Made by a program: the position numbers and the translations under genes. Positions 1 through 5,924 of a DNA stretch of 5,924 bases are shown here, one piece after another (position 1 is the stretch's first letter; each line of letters opens with the position of its first letter). Below the pieces are notes generated by a model, which ran no database searches, was not told the origin of the DNA, and saw nothing but the letters and a program-made list of their open reading frames with translations. The stretch is from NCBI GenBank assembly GCA_018335615.1, contig JAGXRS010000392.1:1-5924 (forward strand), in the 5' to 3' direction. This stretch comes from Hydrogenophaga sp. (lineage in GTDB: Bacteria > Pseudomonadota > Gammaproteobacteria > Burkholderiales > Burkholderiaceae_C).

Positions 1-184
1 GCCCGCTCCTGCCCGTGTCCCGGCGCCCGCCAGGACGGTCGCGCGCGGCCCGGCCGGTCCCCTGCTGCGCCCCGCCCCCAGCCCGGTCAGCACGCCTGCC
101 AGCGCATCCGCTCCCGCTTCCACCCCACGCGCCGCCAAGCCGGCCGTGGCAGCGGGGACCGAAGGCGACTGGGAAAGCTTCTGA
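1..184 (+). CDS. Methyl-accepting chemotaxis protein, C-terminal tail only (5' end outside window)
   Basis: The frame starting at base 2 is open for 60 codons and stops with TGA at 182-184. The encoded segment is low-complexity and rich in Pro, Ala and Ser, ending in GDWESF. Many chemoreceptors end in a flexible linker followed by an xWxxF pentapeptide (NWETF in E. coli Tar and Tsr) that tethers the methyltransferase CheR and the methylesterase CheB. DWESF fits that pattern, and two receptor genes lie immediately downstream on the same strand, so I read this as the end of a third receptor. The signalling domain itself is outside the window, so the family call rests on the tail and the context. 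A different protein with a Pro/Ala-rich tail is possible but less likely. Confidence 0.72.
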   Translation, partial: PAPARVPAPARTVARGPAGPLLRPAPSPVSTPASASAPASTPRAAKPAVAAGTEGDWESF

Positions 185-211
185 CCTGACGCGGTTCGCC
201 ACCTGCACCGC

Positions 212-230
212 CCGGGGCCCCATGGCCCGG
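212..230. other. GC-only inverted repeat between two receptor genes
   Basis: The segment at 212-219 and its partner at 224-230 can pair as a 7-bp G/C stem with one bulged G and the loop CCAT. It lies in the 80-bp gap between the stop at 184 and the start at 265. No T-run follows on either strand, so it is not a standard intrinsic terminator. It could attenuate or stabilise a transcript crossing the gap, or be chance in GC-rich DNA. I saw no convincing sigma-70 or flagellar sigma-28 promoter in this gap. Confidence 0.3.
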
Positions 231-264
231 TGTCGTGCCCCTTGAGATACCCGAGATTCCGACC

Positions 265-1698
265 ATGAGTTCATCTGCACAACCCTTCCAGGATCCCCAG
301 GCCATTCTGGGCGACAAGGTGATGCTGGGTGCCATCGCGCTGAGCGCGGTGGCGGCCGTGGCGATCGGCTTCGTGTACCACGAGCCGACGCTGGCCATCG
401 TGGCCGCGCTGCTGTTCGCTGGCATCGGCGCCGCCGCCTATGCGCTGGCGCGCGGCAGCCTGGCCTCGCGGCTGGTGCTGAGTTTCGCGCTGGTGGCGCT
501 GGTGGCGCTGCACATCCAGCTCGCCCGTGGCGAACTGGAATACCACTTCGGCGTGTTCGTGACCCTGGCGCTGGTGCTGGTGTACCTGGACTGGCGACCG
601 ATCGTCTTCACCGCGGCCCTGTTCGCGGTGCACCATGTGCTGTTCGACCGCCTGCAGGCGGCGGGCTTCGGCTTCTACTGCACCACCGAAGCCAACTTCT
701 GGCGCGTGATGCTGCACGCGGGGTATGTGGTGATCCAGACCGCGCTGGAAGTGGTGCTGGCCGTGGGCATGGGCCGCACGGCACGCGAAGGCGTGGAACT
801 GGCGCGCATGGTGGCCGCGGTGGACCAGCCCGATGGCATCGCGCTGGACACCAGCGGCCTGAGCGTGAGCACGCCGCGCGCCCAGGCCCTGCAGGGGGCC
901 CTGCAGCGCATGCAGGCGGTGGTGGCCTCGGTGCAGGCCTCGGCCACGCAGATCGAGGTGGCCAGCCGCGAGATTGCCACCGGCAACCACGACCTGTCCG
1001 CCCGCACCGAGCAGGCCGCCAGCAACCTGCAGCAGACAGCGGCCAGCATGGAAGAGATCAACAGCACGGTGCGCCAGAGCGCCGATGCGGCGCGCCAGGC
1101 CAGCCAGATGGCGGTGGCCAACGCGGAGGTGGCCGCGCGCGGCGGGCAGGTGGTGGGCCAGGTGGTCGCCACCATGAACGACATCAACCACAGCAGCAAG
1201 AAGATCAGCGACATCATCGGCGTGATCGACGGCATCGCCTTCCAGACCAACATCCTGGCGCTCAACGCCGCGGTGGAAGCGGCGCGTGCCGGCGAGCAGG
1301 GCCGCGGCTTTGCGGTGGTGGCTGGCGAGGTGCGCAACCTGGCACAGCGCAGTGCCGAAGCCGCCAAGGAAATCAAGACGCTCATCGGCAACAGCGTGAA
1401 CCGCGTCGAAGCCGGTTCGCGCCTGGTGGCCGAGGCCGGCAGCACCATCGACGAGGTGGTGGCCAACGCGCAGCGCGTGGCCGACATCATTGGCGAGATC
1501 ACCGCGGCCTCGTCCGAGCAGTCGGGCGGCATCGGCCAGATCCACACCGCGGTGAACCAGCTTGACCAGATGACACAGCAGAACGCGGCCCTGGTGGAGC
1601 AGAGCAGCGCCGCGGCCGAGAGCCTGCGCGAGCAGGCAGCGAACCTGACGCAAGCGATTCTGGTGTTCAAGCCGGGCGCTTCGCTGCGCCACGCCTGA
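265..1698 (+). CDS. Methyl-accepting chemotaxis protein with multi-pass membrane sensor, no HAMP
   Basis: A 477-residue chemoreceptor that would signal through CheW and CheA to control motility. About six hydrophobic segments fill the N-terminal part (roughly residues 19-38, 42-62, 68-86, 94-109, 111-127 and 147-168), with only short loops, so no large periplasmic ligand domain exists. Residues 83-127 carry a pattern I recall from other proteobacterial receptors and GGDEF proteins: ALHI, then HFGVFV, then YLDWRP and VHH. Histidines 83, 94, 123, 124 and 151 lie in or beside membrane segments. A short linker (about 169-215) leads into the signalling domain (about 216-468), whose tip contains IDGIAFQTNILALNAAVEAA at 321-340. 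The tip and flanks resemble E. coli Tsr without gaps, suggesting the 36-heptad class. No HAMP domain is recognisable, and the protein ends ASLRHA without a CheR-docking pentapeptide. ATG265 is chosen because GAGA lies 8 nt upstream; GTG235 in the same frame has no such site. Confidence 0.93.
   Translation: MSSSAQPFQDPQAILGDKVMLGAIALSAVAAVAIGFVYHEPTLAIVAALLFAGIGAAAYALARGSLASRLVLSFALVALVALHIQLARGELEYHFGVFVTLALVLVYLDWRPIVFTAALFAVHHVLFDRLQAAGFGFYCTTEANFWRVMLHAGYVVIQTALEVVLAVGMGRTAREGVELARMVAAVDQPDGIALDTSGLSVSTPRAQALQGALQRMQAVVASVQASATQIEVASREIATGNHDLSARTEQAASNLQQTAASMEEINSTVRQSADAARQASQMAVANAEVAARGGQVVGQVVATMNDINHSSKKISDIIGVIDGIAFQTNILALNAAVEAARAGEQGRGFAVVAGEVRNLAQRSAEAAKEIKTLIGNSVNRVEAGSRLVAEAGSTIDEVVANAQRVADIIGEITAASSEQSGGIGQIHTAVNQLDQMTQQNAALVEQSSAAAESLREQAANLTQAILVFKPGASLRHA
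973..1668 (+). repeat. Direct repeat copy 1 (chemoreceptor signalling module)
   Basis: This stretch aligns without gaps to 2598-3293 at a constant offset of 1625 bp, in the same reading phase. By eye, about 190 of 232 encoded residues match, and 59 consecutive residues (313-371 of this receptor) are identical. At DNA level 1201-1286 is an 86-bp perfect match to 2826-2911. After one wobble difference at 1287, a further 35 bp match. It is a coding repeat caused by paralogous domains, not a mobile element. Confidence 0.9.
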
Positions 1699-1732
1699 GC
1701 CCATCCACCCCGCGGCAACGCCGACCTGAACC

Positions 1733-1736
1733 GGAG
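1733..1736 (+). promoter_or_regulatory. Ribosome binding site GGAG for the second complete receptor
   Basis: GGAG lies 6 nt upstream of ATG1743, good Shine-Dalgarno spacing. It supports ATG1743 over the later in-frame ATG at codon 7. The gap to the previous stop is 44 bp and contains no visible terminator, so readthrough from the upstream receptor gene is plausible. Confidence 0.7.
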
Positions 1737-1742
1737 CTTCCC

Positions 1743-3329
1743 ATGGAACTCAAGCACCTGATGCGCCAGTTTTCCATCCGCACCCGCATGCTCGGGGCCA
1801 TCGGCGTGGTGCTGGCCTTGCTGGTGATGGTGGGCGGCACCGGCCTGTGGGGCATGCAGCGCCTGCACCACCTCAGCCAGGAATTTGCGCACCACGCGTT
1901 CCAGGAGACCGTCATCCTGTCGCACCTGCGGGTGGCGCTGGCCGACGTGAGCCGTTTCGAGAAAGACATGGTGATCCACTACGAGTCGCCCGAGCAGCTC
2001 TCGCTGGCCCACCTGCGGTGGGAGAAGGCGCACGCCGACGTGCACAAGCACATCGTCCTGATGCTGGCCGGCGAGGAAGACGACGACAACGTCCTGCTGC
2101 GCACGGTGCAGCAACGCCTGGGCAACTATGTGACCGCGGTGGAGCCGGTGGTGGCGCAGATCAAGGACGGCGGCTACGACAGCGCCACCGTGGCCAACCG
2201 CATGCTGGCCCGGGCCCATGAGCAATACGACACGCTGCTGGCCGACATGAAGCGCATCGAGCAGCTCATCCAGGCCGAGGCGGTCCGCCTGCAGGTCGAG
2301 GAGCAGGCCACCAGCCAGCAGACGCTGTGGCTGTTCGGCCTGGCGGTCGCTCTGGCGGCGCTGGTGGTGGTGCCCACGACGCTGGCCAACATGCGCAGCA
2401 TCTGCCGCCCGCTGGACCAGGCGCAACAGGTGGCCACGGCCATCGCCCAGGGGGATCTCACGCAGACCGTGGTGTCCGAAGGGCGGGACGAGCTCTCGCG
2501 CCTGACGCAGGCGCTGGGGAACATGCAGGGCGCGCTGGCGCGCATCGTGGGCGAGGTGCGCAGCACGTCTGACGGCATCGGCACGGCCAGCGCGCAGATC
2601 GCCTCGGGCAACCAGGACCTGTCCATCCGCACCGAACAGGCCGCCAGCAGCCTGCAGCAGACCGCCAGCAGCATGGAGCAGATCAACGGCACCGTGCGCC
2701 AGAGCGCCGACGCCGCCCGCCAGGCCAGCCAGATGGCGGTGGCCAATGCAGCCGTCGCGGCGCGCGGCGGTCAGGTCGTGGGCCAGGTGGTCGCCACCAT
2801 GGACGAGATCAACCACAGCAGCCGCAAGATCAGCGACATCATCGGCGTGATCGACGGCATCGCCTTCCAGACCAACATCCTGGCGCTCAACGCCGCGGTG
2901 GAAGCGGCGCGCGCCGGCGAGCAGGGCCGCGGCTTTGCGGTGGTGGCCGGCGAGGTGCGCAACCTGGCGCAGCGCAGCGCCGAGGCGGCCAAGGAAATCA
3001 AGGCGCTCATCGGCGCCAGCGTGGAGCGCGTCGAGGTCGGCTCGCGCCTGGTGGCCGAGGCGGGCCACACCATCGGCGAGATCGTCGCCAACGCCGACAA
3101 GGTGTCGGCCTTCATCGCCGAGATCACCACCGCCGCCACCGAGCAGAGCAACGGCATCGGCCAGGTGAACACCGCCGTGAACCAGCTCGACCAGATGACG
3201 CAGCAAAACGCCGCGCTGGTGGAGGAAAGCGCGGCCGCGGCCGCGAGCCTGAAGGACCAGGCCACGCGCCTGGCCGAGGTGGTGCAGGTGTTCCGTCTCT
3301 CGGGCCGTGCCGGCCAGGCGCTGGCCTGA
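1743..3329 (+). CDS. Methyl-accepting chemotaxis protein, classical TM-periplasmic-TM-HAMP layout
   Basis: A 528-residue transmembrane chemoreceptor. A short basic N-terminus leads into TM1 (about 17-38). A predicted helical periplasmic domain follows (about 39-193), containing RFEKDM at 71-76, a sequence style common in four-helix-bundle receptors of Burkholderiales, and an acidic loop EEDDD at 111-115. TM2 is about 194-215. HAMP spans about 216-268, with the conserved proline at 223 and the DE pair at 249-250. The signalling hairpin covers about 270-517, with the tip around 370-400 identical to that of the preceding receptor. The class resembles Tsr (36 heptads). The protein ends GRAGQALA, so no CheR/CheB-docking pentapeptide is present and adaptation may rely on a tail-bearing neighbour. 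The attractant or repellent cannot be read from sequence. It lies 44 bp after the previous receptor gene on the same strand, compatible with co-transcription or a tandem duplication with exchange of sensor domains. Confidence 0.96.
   Translation: MELKHLMRQFSIRTRMLGAIGVVLALLVMVGGTGLWGMQRLHHLSQEFAHHAFQETVILSHLRVALADVSRFEKDMVIHYESPEQLSLAHLRWEKAHADVHKHIVLMLAGEEDDDNVLLRTVQQRLGNYVTAVEPVVAQIKDGGYDSATVANRMLARAHEQYDTLLADMKRIEQLIQAEAVRLQVEEQATSQQTLWLFGLAVALAALVVVPTTLANMRSICRPLDQAQQVATAIAQGDLTQTVVSEGRDELSRLTQALGNMQGALARIVGEVRSTSDGIGTASAQIASGNQDLSIRTEQAASSLQQTASSMEQINGTVRQSADAARQASQMAVANAAVAARGGQVVGQVVATMDEINHSSRKISDIIGVIDGIAFQTNILALNAAVEAARAGEQGRGFAVVAGEVRNLAQRSAEAAKEIKALIGASVERVEVGSRLVAEAGHTIGEIVANADKVSAFIAEITTAATEQSNGIGQVNTAVNQLDQMTQQNAALVEESAAAAASLKDQATRLAEVVQVFRLSGRAGQALA
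2598..3293 (+). repeat. Direct repeat copy 2 (chemoreceptor signalling module)
   Basis: Partner of the copy at 973-1668. The differences are concentrated at the two ends of the module. The centre (2826-2947) differs from copy 1 at a single wobble base by my reading, which is closer than protein conservation alone would require. Confidence 0.9.
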
Positions 3330-3353
3330 GCCCTGTTGAAGGGGGATGTGCCA

Positions 3354-3375
3354 ACCCGATGGCCGGGTGAACCCG
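3354..3375. promoter_or_regulatory. Alternating short inverted repeats upstream of the M20 peptidase gene
   Basis: ACCCG (3354-3358), CGGGT (3364-3368) and ACCCG (3371-3375) occur in succession, so the middle element can pair with either flank. The right-hand pair forms a near-palindrome with a 2-nt centre. It lies just upstream of the TATACT box, where a repressor or activator could bind. The arms are only 5 bp, so chance is a real alternative in DNA of this composition. Confidence 0.3.
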
Positions 3376-3383
3376 TGCGTGCC

Positions 3384-3389
3384 TATACT
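3384..3389 (+). promoter_or_regulatory. Candidate -10 box TATACT
   Basis: TATACT matches the sigma-70 -10 consensus at five of six positions and stands out in a very GC-rich gap, 36 bp upstream of ATG3426. At 17-bp spacing the -35 position reads GGCCGG, which is not a match. A TG dinucleotide lies just upstream at 3380-3381 but is one base too far for a textbook extended -10. Transcription would start near 3396. It would give the peptidase gene its own promoter, separate from the receptor genes. Confidence 0.45.
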
Positions 3390-3414
3390 GAAAAGCCATG
3401 CCCACCCGCCGTCT

Positions 3415-3419
3415 GGAGA
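3415..3419 (+). promoter_or_regulatory. Ribosome binding site GGAGA for the M20 peptidase
   Basis: GGAGA lies 6 nt before ATG3426. It decides the start: the same frame is open upstream to a TTG at 3336, but that site has no Shine-Dalgarno element and precedes the candidate promoter. Confidence 0.75.
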
Positions 3420-3425
3420 ACGCCG

Positions 3426-4928
3426 ATGAACGCCCGCCTGCCCCACGCCACGCCCGCCCTGGAACCCGCCGCGCTGCAGTCGCATGTGAACGCGGCCTGG
3501 TCCGGGTCCATCGTGCCCGAACTGGTGCGCTACATCGAGGTGCCGGCCAAGTCACCCGCGTTTGATCCCGACTGGGCCGCGCACGGCCTGCTCGACCGCG
3601 TGCTGCAGTCCGCTGCCGACTGGGTGGCGGCGCAGCAGGTGCCAGGGTTGACGCTGGAGGTGATCCGCCTGAACGACGCCCACGGCCGCCCGCGCACGCC
3701 GGTGCTGTTCTTCGAGGTGCCGGCGAGTGCCGGGCGCGACGGCACGCCGGCGCCAGCCTCGGGCCAGACCGTGCTGATGTATGGCCACCTGGACAAGCAG
3801 CCCGAATTCACCGGCTGGCGCAGCGACCTGGGCCCCTGGACGCCCAAGATCGACGGCGGCAAGCTCTACGGCCGGGGCAGCGCCGACGACGGCTACGCGG
3901 TCTACGCCAGCATCGCCGCGTTGCAGGCACTGAAGGCCCAGGGCGCGGCGCACCCGCGCATCGTCGGCCTGATCGAAACCTGCGAGGAAAGCGGCTCGGG
4001 CGATCTGCTGCCCTATGTGGACGCGCTGCGCACCCGCCTGGGCGACGTGGGCCTGGTGATCTGCCTGGACAGCGGCGCCGGCAACTACGACCAGCTGTGG
4101 CTCACCACCAGCCTGCGCGGCATGGCCAGCGGCGTGCTGAAGGTGGAGATCCTCACCGAAGGCATCCACTCGGGCGACGCCTCGGGCCTGGTGCCCTCGA
4201 GCTTTCGCATCATGCGCCAGGTGCTGGACCGCCTGGAGGACAGCGCCACCGGCCGCCTGCTGCCGGCCAGCTTCCACTGCGAGGTGCCCACCGAGCGCGT
4301 CGAGCAGGCGCGCGCCACCGCCGCCATCCTGGGCGACGAGATCCACAAGCGCTTCCCCTGGGCGCACCACGACTGCGGCGGCTCCACCGTGTTCGCGCTG
4401 CCCACCACCACCGACCCGGTCGAGGCCCTGCTCAACCGCACCTGGCGCCCCACCCTGTCGGTCACCGGCGCCGACGGATTTCCCGAGCTGCGCAACGCCG
4501 GCAACGTGCTGCGCCCCTACACCGCTTTCAAGCTCAGCCTGCGCCTGCCCCCGCTGGTGGACGCGCCGCAGGCGGTGCAGCAGCTCAAGGCCCTGCTGGA
4601 AGACAACGCGCCCTACCAGGCCAAGGTGACGTTCGAGGGCGAAGGCGCGGCCAGCGGCTGGAACGCGCCGACCACGTCGCCCTGGTTCGAGCAGGCGCTG
4701 CAGCAGGCCTCCACGGCCCACTTCGGGGCCGGCTGCGGCACCATCGGCCAGGGCGGCACCATCCCGCTCATGAACATGCTCAGCCAGGGCTTCCCGAAGG
4801 CGCAGATGATGGTCTGCGGCGTGCTCGGCCCCAAGAGCAACGCCCACGGCCCGAACGAATTCCTGCACCTGGACTACGCGCAGCGCCTCACGGCCACGGT
4901 GGCGCAGGTCATCGCCCGCATGCCCTGA
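3426..4928 (+). CDS. M20-family metallo-dipeptidase (carnosinase-like)
   Basis: A 500-residue, probably cytoplasmic dizinc amidohydrolase or dipeptidase; no signal peptide is visible. Metal and catalytic residues can be assigned by matching motifs to the mammalian cytosolic dipeptidase CNDP2. GHLD gives H121 and D123, GRGSADDG gives bridging D154, and ETCEESGS gives general base E187 and ligand E188. CLDSG gives D215 and NAHGPNE gives H474. GIHSGD supplies H248, the residue donated across the dimer in this family, and VLRP supplies R363, which matches the substrate-binding arginine. The catalytic domain is split by a dimerisation (lid) domain at about 228-390. Where CNDP2 has EGGS near the C-terminus, this protein has QGGT (442-445), which may alter recognition of the substrate amino group. 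Likely substrates are dipeptides or N-acyl amino acids; the exact one cannot be told. It probably has its own promoter and precedes a hydrolase gene by 19 bp. Confidence 0.92.
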   Translation: MNARLPHATPALEPAALQSHVNAAWSGSIVPELVRYIEVPAKSPAFDPDWAAHGLLDRVLQSAADWVAAQQVPGLTLEVIRLNDAHGRPRTPVLFFEVPASAGRDGTPAPASGQTVLMYGHLDKQPEFTGWRSDLGPWTPKIDGGKLYGRGSADDGYAVYASIAALQALKAQGAAHPRIVGLIETCEESGSGDLLPYVDALRTRLGDVGLVICLDSGAGNYDQLWLTTSLRGMASGVLKVEILTEGIHSGDASGLVPSSFRIMRQVLDRLEDSATGRLLPASFHCEVPTERVEQARATAAILGDEIHKRFPWAHHDCGGSTVFALPTTTDPVEALLNRTWRPTLSVTGADGFPELRNAGNVLRPYTAFKLSLRLPPLVDAPQAVQQLKALLEDNAPYQAKVTFEGEGAASGWNAPTTSPWFEQALQQASTAHFGAGCGTIGQGGTIPLMNMLSQGFPKAQMMVCGVLGPKSNAHGPNEFLHLDYAQRLTATVAQVIARMP

Positions 4929-4947
4929 CGCGCCCCCGCCGCCGGCC

Positions 4948-5799
4948 ATGTCCGACACCACCCAGGCGCCTTTCACGCTGCGCGATGGCCTGAACCTGGC
5001 CCTGTACGACTGGCCGCTGCCGATGCGCTGGCGGCCCCGCGGCGTGGTGCTGATCGTGCACGGCCTGGGCGAACACGCCTGGCGCTACGACCCGGTGGCC
5101 GACCGCCTGAACGAATGGGGCTTCTGCGTGCGCGCCTACGACCAGCGCGGCCATGGCGATTCGGGCGGGGGGCGCGGTGCGCTGCCCAGCGACGACGCGC
5201 TGCTGGACGACCTGGCCGAGGTGCTGGACGACACCCGGCGCCACATCGCCGAGCCCTGGGCCTGTCCGCTGATCCTCATGGGGCACAGCATGGGTGGGCT
5301 GGTGGCGTCGAGCTTCGTGCAGCGCGGGCTGGCGCCGGTGGACGCCCTGGTGCTGTCCTCCCCGGCGCTGGACGCTGGAATGGGCGTCGTGCAGCAGCAG
5401 CTGGTGTCGCTGCTGTACCGCTGGGCACCCAATTTCGCCCTGTCCAACGGGCTGGATGTGCGCAAGATTTCCCACAGCACCGCCGTGGTCGACGCCTACC
5501 AGCGCGACCGCCTGGTGCACGACCGCATCTCGGCCCGGCTGGCCCGCTTCATCGAACAGAACGGGCCACGCGTGCTGGCGGCGGCGCCGCATTGGACCGT
5601 GCCCACGCTGCTCATGTACGCCGGCGCCGACGCGCTGGTGCGCCCGGCGGGCAGCCAGGCCTTCGCCCAGCAGGCGCCGGCCACCGTGCTCACCAGCCGC
5701 TGCTTCGAGGGGCTGTACCACGAGATCTTCAATGAGGAAGACCCCTCCGAGGTGTTCACCACGCTGCGCGGCTGGCTGAACCGGCTCGTGCCAGCCTGA
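4948..5799 (+). CDS. Alpha/beta hydrolase, lysophospholipase / monoacylglycerol lipase type
   Basis: A 283-residue single-domain serine hydrolase, normal length for the Hydrolase_4 (PldB/monoglyceride lipase-like) group. HGLGEH at 38-43 forms the oxyanion-hole region. YDQRGHGDS at 64-72 is the conserved stretch after the second core strand. GHSMGG at 112-117 holds nucleophile S114. D228 in AGADALV and H258 in GLYHEIFNE complete the triad. No signal peptide or lipobox is seen, so it is probably cytoplasmic. It should cleave esters such as lysophospholipids or monoacylglycerols; the natural substrate is unknown. The gene begins 19 bp after the peptidase stop and has no clear Shine-Dalgarno site, so translation may depend on the upstream gene. 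The start is supported by TLRDGLNLALYDWP at 10-23, an N-terminal pattern usual for the family; the later ATG at codon 26 would delete it. Confidence 0.93.
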   Translation: MSDTTQAPFTLRDGLNLALYDWPLPMRWRPRGVVLIVHGLGEHAWRYDPVADRLNEWGFCVRAYDQRGHGDSGGGRGALPSDDALLDDLAEVLDDTRRHIAEPWACPLILMGHSMGGLVASSFVQRGLAPVDALVLSSPALDAGMGVVQQQLVSLLYRWAPNFALSNGLDVRKISHSTAVVDAYQRDRLVHDRISARLARFIEQNGPRVLAAAPHWTVPTLLMYAGADALVRPAGSQAFAQQAPATVLTSRCFEGLYHEIFNEEDPSEVFTTLRGWLNRLVPA

Positions 5800-5846
5800 A
5801 CTGGCGGGGTCACGCCGTCCGCGGCGGGTGGGCAGAAGCGCTGGGG

Positions 5847-5924
5847 TCAGCGCCGGCCCAACAGGCTGCCCAGCGCGCCCATGAGCTGGCCGGCGCCCGT
5901 GCCAGCGCCCCCCTCACCGCCCGC
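5847..5924 (-). CDS. C-terminal end of a convergent gene, glycine-rich tail, unidentified
   Basis: Reading the minus strand from the window edge, 25 codons are open and end in TGA (complement of 5847-5849). They encode a glycine-rich segment followed by QLMGALGSLLGRR, a short amphipathic or hydrophobic end with a basic terminus. This looks like a real C-terminus, and its orientation would make it convergent with the hydrolase gene 47 bp away. Too little is present to name a family. A chance open frame is possible, since stops are rare in this composition. Confidence 0.45.
   Translation of the reverse strand, partial: AGGEGGAGTGAGQLMGALGSLLGRR

Noticed and set aside
235..264. GTG235 as start of the first complete receptor
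   Set aside because: There is no Shine-Dalgarno element upstream. ATG265 has GAGA at suitable spacing and leaves the membrane domain intact.
185..264. Flagellar sigma-28 promoter upstream of the first complete receptor
   Set aside because: I searched by eye for a TAAA-like element with a GCCGATAA-like partner at about 15 bp and found nothing close.
271..1704. A 477-codon open frame on the minus strand opposite the first complete receptor
   Set aside because: Its composition is that of an antisense shadow of GC-biased codons, with no recognisable domain.
3336..3425. TTG3336 as start of the M20 peptidase
   Set aside because: It is a rare start codon without a ribosome site, ahead of the candidate promoter. 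ATG3426 has GGAGA 6 nt upstream.
675..3485. A 936-codon open frame on the minus strand spanning both receptor genes
   Set aside because: It lies antisense to two unmistakable receptors. Its translation is His/Arg/Ala-rich low complexity, and the length reflects the scarcity of stops in GC-rich antisense frames. The repeated passages mirror the receptor repeat.
3552..4976. A 474-codon minus-strand open frame opposite the M20 peptidase gene
   Set aside because: The plus strand carries all M20 catalytic motifs. The minus-strand product is low complexity and resembles no family I know.
4097..4993. A 298-codon plus-strand open frame overlapping the peptidase and hydrolase genes
   Set aside because: It is out of frame with both enzymes and Arg/Ala/Gly-rich, typical of a frame-shifted shadow.
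5813..5826. Intrinsic terminator after the alpha/beta hydrolase gene
   Set aside because: The stem is only 5 bp and no T-run follows in either direction.

Overview
The window is GC-rich DNA whose codons end almost always in G or C. The gene content (tandem methyl-accepting chemotaxis proteins, a carnosinase-like M20 hydrolase and a short alpha/beta hydrolase) fits a betaproteobacterium, most likely of the Comamonadaceae type (Hydrogenophaga/Acidovorax-like). That placement is inferred from composition and protein style, not from a marker gene.

Layout. Positions 1-184 hold the C-terminal 60 codons of a chemoreceptor gene that begins outside the window; its Pro/Ala-rich tail ends in GDWESF, a CheR/CheB-docking type pentapeptide. 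Two complete chemoreceptor genes follow on the same strand. The first (265-1698) joins a multi-pass, histidine-containing membrane sensor to a cytoplasmic signalling hairpin with no recognisable HAMP domain. The second (1743-3329) has the classical design: TM1, periplasmic helical domain, TM2, HAMP, signalling hairpin. Their signalling modules align without gaps at a constant offset of 1625 bp and include an 86-bp perfect direct repeat. Neither complete receptor carries the docking pentapeptide.

A 96-bp gap with a -10-like TATACT and nested short inverted repeats then leads into an M20-family metallopeptidase (3426-4928). An alpha/beta hydrolase of the lysophospholipase/monoacylglycerol lipase type follows 19 bp later (4948-5799), probably in the same transcript. 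The last 78 bases hold the 3' end of a convergent minus-strand gene with a glycine-rich tail.

How they work together. The receptors would feed the CheA/CheW array; the partial upstream receptor could tether CheR/CheB for neighbours that lack the tail. The peptidase and hydrolase look like ordinary cytoplasmic enzymes and show no evident link to chemotaxis. I see no mobile element, CRISPR array, tRNA, rRNA or clearly new system. The least understood element is the multi-pass sensor of the first complete receptor.
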